From assembly GCA_913061335.1 (NCBI GenBank), contig CAJXTP010000003.1, forward strand, positions 1 through 33,954: DNA of 33,954 bases. The letters run 5' to 3'. How positions within the stretch are numbered: the stretch's first letter is position 1; each line of letters opens with the position of its first letter. Under the pieces are notes generated by a model. It ran no database searches. It saw only the letters and a list, made by a program, of their open reading frames with translations, and was not told the DNA's origin. Origin of the DNA: an uncultured Loktanella sp. (GTDB lineage Bacteria > Pseudomonadota > Alphaproteobacteria > Rhodobacterales > Rhodobacteraceae). This document shows positions 31,575 to 33,954 of this stretch, one piece after another. A program made the translations under genes and the position numbers.

Positions 31575-31600
31575 GGGGTGTCCCAATATTGGAACACCCC
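31575..31600 (-). terminator. Intrinsic terminator of ilvC
   Basis: GGGGTGT (31575-31581) pairs with ACACCCC (31594-31600), extended inside by CCAA/TTGG across one mismatch. On the minus strand the stem is followed by ATTTTATC. It lies 40 bases after the ilvC stop. Confidence 0.75.
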
Positions 31601-31639
31601 TCTCTCGATGGGTTAAAATCCATTCTACGCAAATTGCGT

Positions 31640-32662
31640 TTAGTTCTTGGCTTTGTCGACCATTTTGCCTGCGGAAATCCACGGCATCATGTCGCGCAGT
31701 TTGCCACCAACTTTTTCGATCTGGTGTTCATCGTTTGCACGACGCGCAGCCTTGATAGTTGGCTGTCCAACGGCGTTTTCAAGCATGAAGTCACGTACGA
31801 ATTTACCAGACTGAATGTCGTCAAGAACCGCTTTCATGCGGGCCTTTGTTTCAACGTATGGCAGGATGCGCGGGCCGGAAACATACTGGCCGTATTCCGC
31901 TGTGTTGGAGATCGAGTAGTCCATGTTGGCAATGCCGCCTTCATAGATCAGGTCCACAATCAGTTTCACTTCGTGCAGGCATTCGAAATAGGCCATTTCA
32001 GGCTCGTAGCCAGCTTCGACAAGTGTCTCAAAGCCCATGCGGATCAGTTCAACAACGCCGCCGCAAAGAACGGCCTGCTCGCCAAAGAGGTCAGTTTCGC
32101 ATTCCTGACGGAAGTTTGTCTCAATGATACCGGAGCGACCGCCACCGATGCCCGAGCAATAAGACAAACCGGTTTCCATGGCTGTACCAGTCGCGTCAGT
32201 GTGAACCGCAACAAGGCAAGGCACGCCGCCGCCTTTGGTGAATTCGCCACGAACCGTGTGACCTGGGCCTTTAGGCGCCATCATGATCACGTCGATGCCG
32301 TCTTTTGGTTCAATCAAACCGAAGTGGACGTTTAGGCCGTGGGCAAACGCAATCGCAGAGCCTGGCTTGATGTGGTCTTTAACATATTTGGTGTAGGTTT
32401 CTGCCTGCAGTTCGTCGGGCATTGTGAACATGATCACATCACACCAAGCCGCTGCTTCGGAAATACCCATGACCTTGAGGCCTTCGCCTTCGGCTTTGGC
32501 TTGCGAAGGGGAGCCTTCACGCAGAGCAACAACAAGGTTTTTCGCACCGCTGTCGCGCAGGTTTAGCGCGTGGGCGTGGCCTTGGGAGCCATAGCCAAGG
32601 ATGGCTACTTTTTTGTCTTTGATGAGGTTCACATCGCAATCGCGATCGTAATAAACGCGCAT
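31640..32662 (-). CDS. ilvC: Ketol-acid reductoisomerase (class I)
   Basis: A 340-residue NADPH-dependent enzyme of valine, leucine and isoleucine synthesis. It begins MRVYYDRDCDVNLIKDKKVAILGYGSQGHAHALNLRDSG, with the Rossmann GYGSQGHA motif. MMAPKGPGHTVRGEF and the metal-binding ETDLFGEQAVLCGG with the later YFECLHEVKLIVDLIYEGG complete the active site. About 340 residues marks the short class I type. ATG 32662 follows AAAGGACCGCCACC. It is divergent from two Lrp/AsnC regulators that may control it or other amino-acid genes, an inference from position only. Confidence 0.97.
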   Translation of the reverse strand: MRVYYDRDCDVNLIKDKKVAILGYGSQGHAHALNLRDSGAKNLVVALREGSPSQAKAEGEGLKVMGISEAAAWCDVIMFTMPDELQAETYTKYVKDHIKPGSAIAFAHGLNVHFGLIEPKDGIDVIMMAPKGPGHTVRGEFTKGGGVPCLVAVHTDATGTAMETGLSYCSGIGGGRSGIIETNFRQECETDLFGEQAVLCGGVVELIRMGFETLVEAGYEPEMAYFECLHEVKLIVDLIYEGGIANMDYSISNTAEYGQYVSGPRILPYVETKARMKAVLDDIQSGKFVRDFMLENAVGQPTIKAARRANDEHQIEKVGGKLRDMMPWISAGKMVDKAKN

Positions 32663-32695
32663 GGTGGCGGTCCTTTATATTGGTTTCTGTGAATG

Positions 32696-32724
32696 CTTAT
32701 ATCAAGCGTGTTGGATGTTGTGAG
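32696..32724 (-). promoter_or_regulatory. Candidate extended -10 promoter of ilvC
   Basis: Minus strand: CTCACA (32724-32719), 17 bases, TATAAG (32701-32696) preceded by TGA, an extended -10. It leaves a leader of about 27 bases. Confidence 0.4.
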
Positions 32725-32763
32725 GTTCAGATTTTACATATTTATGCCGAGAAGGAGATTGTT

Positions 32764-32802
32764 ATGTGTAGATTTAGTGATTATCGATGTATTTATGCTT
32801 GA
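32764..32802 (+). CDS. Possible 12-codon leader ORF before the Lrp pair
   Basis: ATG at 32764 lies six bases after AAGGAG (32752-32757), the only good ribosome site here, and encodes MCRFSDYRCIYA before TGA at 32800. It overlaps the likely ATG of the regulator at 32795 in another frame. It could couple or attenuate translation of the regulator. It may also be chance; no homologue is known to me. Confidence 0.3.
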   Translation: MCRFSDYRCIYA

Positions 32803-33250
32803 TGATACCTCTCGCGCGATATTGCGCCAATTACAAACCGATCCGACCCTAACTGTGCCAGAGCTTGCGGCGCTGACCCACTTGACGGCGGGTAAGGTGG
32901 CGCGCCGCTTGGACCGCATGACAACTGATGGCGTCATCAAAGGGCAGGTTGCAGTGATCAACTGGGCCGCACTGGGCTTTGCGGTGCAGGTGTCTTTGCG
33001 GGTCACATTGGATAAAACGCAGGCCCGCGCATTTGATGATTTTCTGGCGGCGGCCCGTTTGGTGCCCGAAGTGATTGAGCTGCAAACATTCCTTGGGCGT
33101 GTCGATGTGCGTCTATCTTTGGTCACGCGCGACTTGCCGCATTATCAGCAGGTGTACCGTGATCAAATCCTGACATTGCCGCATATTGCCGACATTGAGG
33201 CGCTGATGACGGTGGCGACGGTGAAGGCGGATCGGGTGCTGCCGTTATGA
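32795..33250 (+). CDS. Lrp/AsnC-family transcriptional regulator (first of pair)
   Basis: A 151-residue regulator. The helix-turn-helix is at residues 3-50 (DDTSRAILRQLQTDPTLTVPELAALTHLTAGKVARRLDRMTTDGVI), followed by the RAM ligand/oligomer domain (about 65-140: FAVQVSLRVTLDKTQARAFDDFLAAARLVPEVIELQTFLGRVDVRLSLVTRDL). I chose ATG 32795 because the family begins close to the HTH; the frame is open upstream to 32693 but that part is unlike Lrp proteins. No ribosome site fits this ATG directly, whereas a short leader ORF does have one. Its stop overlaps the next regulator (ATGA). Ligand is unknown. Confidence 0.88.
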   Translation: MLDDTSRAILRQLQTDPTLTVPELAALTHLTAGKVARRLDRMTTDGVIKGQVAVINWAALGFAVQVSLRVTLDKTQARAFDDFLAAARLVPEVIELQTFLGRVDVRLSLVTRDLPHYQQVYRDQILTLPHIADIEALMTVATVKADRVLPL

Positions 33251-33699
33251 CCTTGGACGATCAAGATTTTGAAATTCTACGACAGTTGCAGCGCGATGCG
33301 ACCCAGACTGCCAGTCAGCTCGCACGCAAAATGGGGCTAAGTCAGCCTGCCATGTGGCGCCGGATTAAACGGTTGCAGGATGCAGGGATCATCTCGGGGC
33401 GCGAATTGTTGCTGGATGCCGAAAAGGTGGGCTTTGGCGTGACCGTCTTTCTAGGGATTAAGCTGGCGACCAAAGGCCGCGTCAGTCTGGACGATTTTGA
33501 ACGCACGGTTGGGGCCATCCCAGAGGTGCAAACCGTTGAGCATGTGCTTGGGCTTTATGATTACAGACTGCGTGTTGTTGCCCGCGATCTTGCAGATTTT
33601 GAGCGTGTTCTGCGCCGCCGGATCATGGCGTTGCCGGGGGTCGGTGATGTTGAGGCAAATGTGCTTTTGTCCGAGGAACGATTGTGTGGCCCTATTTGA
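33247..33699 (+). CDS. Lrp/AsnC-family transcriptional regulator (second of pair)
   Basis: A 150-residue regulator, paralogous to its neighbour. It opens MTLDDQDFEILRQLQRDATQTASQLARKMGLSQPAMWRRIKRLQDAGIISG, a textbook Lrp HTH with the conserved LS-x-x-x-RRIKRL recognition helix, then a RAM domain (GVTVFLGIKLATKGRVSLDDFERTVGAIPEVQTVEHVLGLYDYRLRVVARDLADFERVLRRRIMALPGV). The ATG at 33247 overlaps the stop of the first regulator, so the two may be made together and could form hetero-oligomers. The next gene is a probable aminotransferase 102 bases downstream. Confidence 0.92.
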   Translation: MTLDDQDFEILRQLQRDATQTASQLARKMGLSQPAMWRRIKRLQDAGIISGRELLLDAEKVGFGVTVFLGIKLATKGRVSLDDFERTVGAIPEVQTVEHVLGLYDYRLRVVARDLADFERVLRRRIMALPGVGDVEANVLLSEERLCGPI

Positions 33700-33723
33700 T
33701 CGTGGTTCTTCATTTCCGCCCAA

Positions 33724-33775
33724 TTGTATACACAAATAGACTTTGCCAATGATCCGCGTCTGGGTCATTCTGACC
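33724..33775. promoter_or_regulatory. Candidate operators ahead of the partial aminotransferase gene
   Basis: TTGTATACACAA (33724-33735) has a GntR-like palindromic core (GTATAC). GGTCA-TTC-TGACC (33763-33775) is a perfect 5-3-5 inverted repeat. CAATTGT occurs at 33721 and again at 33777. All lie in the 102-base gap after the Lrp pair. Binding proteins are not known. Confidence 0.35.
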
Positions 33776-33801
33776 ACAATTGTTAATAGGAGCCACGTCC
33801 A

Positions 33802-33912
33802 ATGTCGCAGATTGATCCCACTGGGTTGATGGAGTTTTCGGTTGTTTTCACTGACCGGTCGCTGAACCATATGTCAAAGGCATTTCAAGGCGTCATGACC
33901 GATGTCTCGGAG
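33802..33912 (+). CDS. Probable class V PLP-dependent aminotransferase, N-terminal fragment
   Basis: Only the first 37 codons are genomic. ATG 33802 follows AGGAG at 33788-33792. The fragment contains LMEFSVVFTDRSLNHMSKAF and QGVMTDVS, which I recognise as the start of roseobacter class V aminotransferases of the serine/alanine-glyoxylate type. The catalytic lysine and PLP site are beyond the end. After codon 37 the frame runs into adapter sequence and meets a false stop at 33940-33942 or nearby, so any annotated C-terminus here is artificial. Family call is from a short stretch and is moderate. Confidence 0.5.
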
Positions 33913-33954
33913 CTGTCTCTTATACACATCTGACGCTGCCGACGAATAGAGAGG
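33913..33954. other. Illumina Nextera adapter and i5 index (not genomic)
   Basis: 33913-33931 is the transposon mosaic end CTGTCTCTTATACACATCT. 33932-33945 is GACGCTGCCGACGA, completing the reverse complement of the Nextera read-1 adapter. 33946-33953 is ATAGAGAG, the reverse complement of index CTCTCTAT (502), and 33954 is the first base of the next adapter part. This is read-through left at a contig end. Confidence 0.97.

Noticed and set aside
1..33912. A new defence, mobile or secondary-metabolite system
   Set aside because: Every stretch resolves into core-type genes in familiar orders; no transposase, integrase, toxin-antitoxin pair, CRISPR repeat or biosynthetic cluster was seen.
33913..33942. 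C-terminal residues SLIHI and stop of the last frame as real protein end
   Set aside because: They are translated from the Nextera mosaic end and adapter.

Overview
The window reads as core chromosome of a marine-type alphaproteobacterium, most likely Rhodobacteraceae (Roseobacter group). This rests on gene order and family content: SUV3-like helicase / S4 protein / fdxA / carD; ftsY / EamA / yciB; glyQ / DUF6446-type / glyS / PPDK-like; folB / folP / glmM; and a SAM-II riboswitch in front of metZ. Coding density is high and gaps are short. I see no tRNA, rRNA, CRISPR array, insertion sequence, prophage or integrase. No stretch longer than 300 bases lacks a gene.

Layout. 1-4093 (+): 5'-truncated SUV3-like RNA helicase, an S4 RNA-binding protein overlapping it by 4 nt, a 7Fe ferredoxin (fdxA) and carD. 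4173-6927: purD (-) divergent from xseA (+). 6916-8384 (-): a small secreted protein and a compact AlkB-type hydroxylase. 8536-11278 (+): ftsY, an EamA transporter and yciB. 11275-11598 (-): a PilZ protein whose stop overlaps that of yciB. 11677-13020 (+): SAM-II riboswitch, intrinsic terminator and metZ. 13105-17395 (+): folE2, trkH and a ThDP-dependent decarboxylase. 17425-19188 (-): a secreted SPOR/peptidoglycan-binding/trypsin-like protein with all three catalytic positions substituted. 19368-25672 (+): glyQ, a membrane-anchored protein, glyS and a PPDK-like protein. 25788-28481 (+): SleB-type cell-wall hydrolase, folB fused to an extra domain, and folP; glmM follows to 29821, overlapping folP. 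29838-32662 (-): EamA transporter, a lipoprotein gene with a stop at codon 3, and ilvC. 32795-33699 (+): two overlapping Lrp/AsnC regulators. 33802-33912 (+): the first codons of a probable class V aminotransferase.

Functionally this is housekeeping: methionine sulfhydrylation under SAM control, folate synthesis (folE2, folB, folP), branched-chain amino acids (ilvC with Lrp-type genes), glycyl-tRNA charging, purine synthesis, membrane targeting, potassium uptake and cell-wall precursor and turnover functions. Many genes overlap by 4 nt (TTGA or ATGA) and are probably translationally coupled.

I found no clearly new multi-gene system. The points most worth a second look are: a SAM-II aptamer followed by a strong terminator; a predicted pseudoprotease of the envelope; FolB fused to what looks like a degenerate amino-acid-kinase domain; a PPDK homologue with an eroded ATP-grasp part; an AT-rich insertion in GlyS; a lipoprotein gene with a strong ribosome-binding site but a nonsense codon at position 3; and a 12-codon leader ORF in front of the Lrp pair. 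The last 42 bases (33913-33954) are not genomic: they are Illumina Nextera adapter plus an i5 index, so the true sequence ends at 33912.
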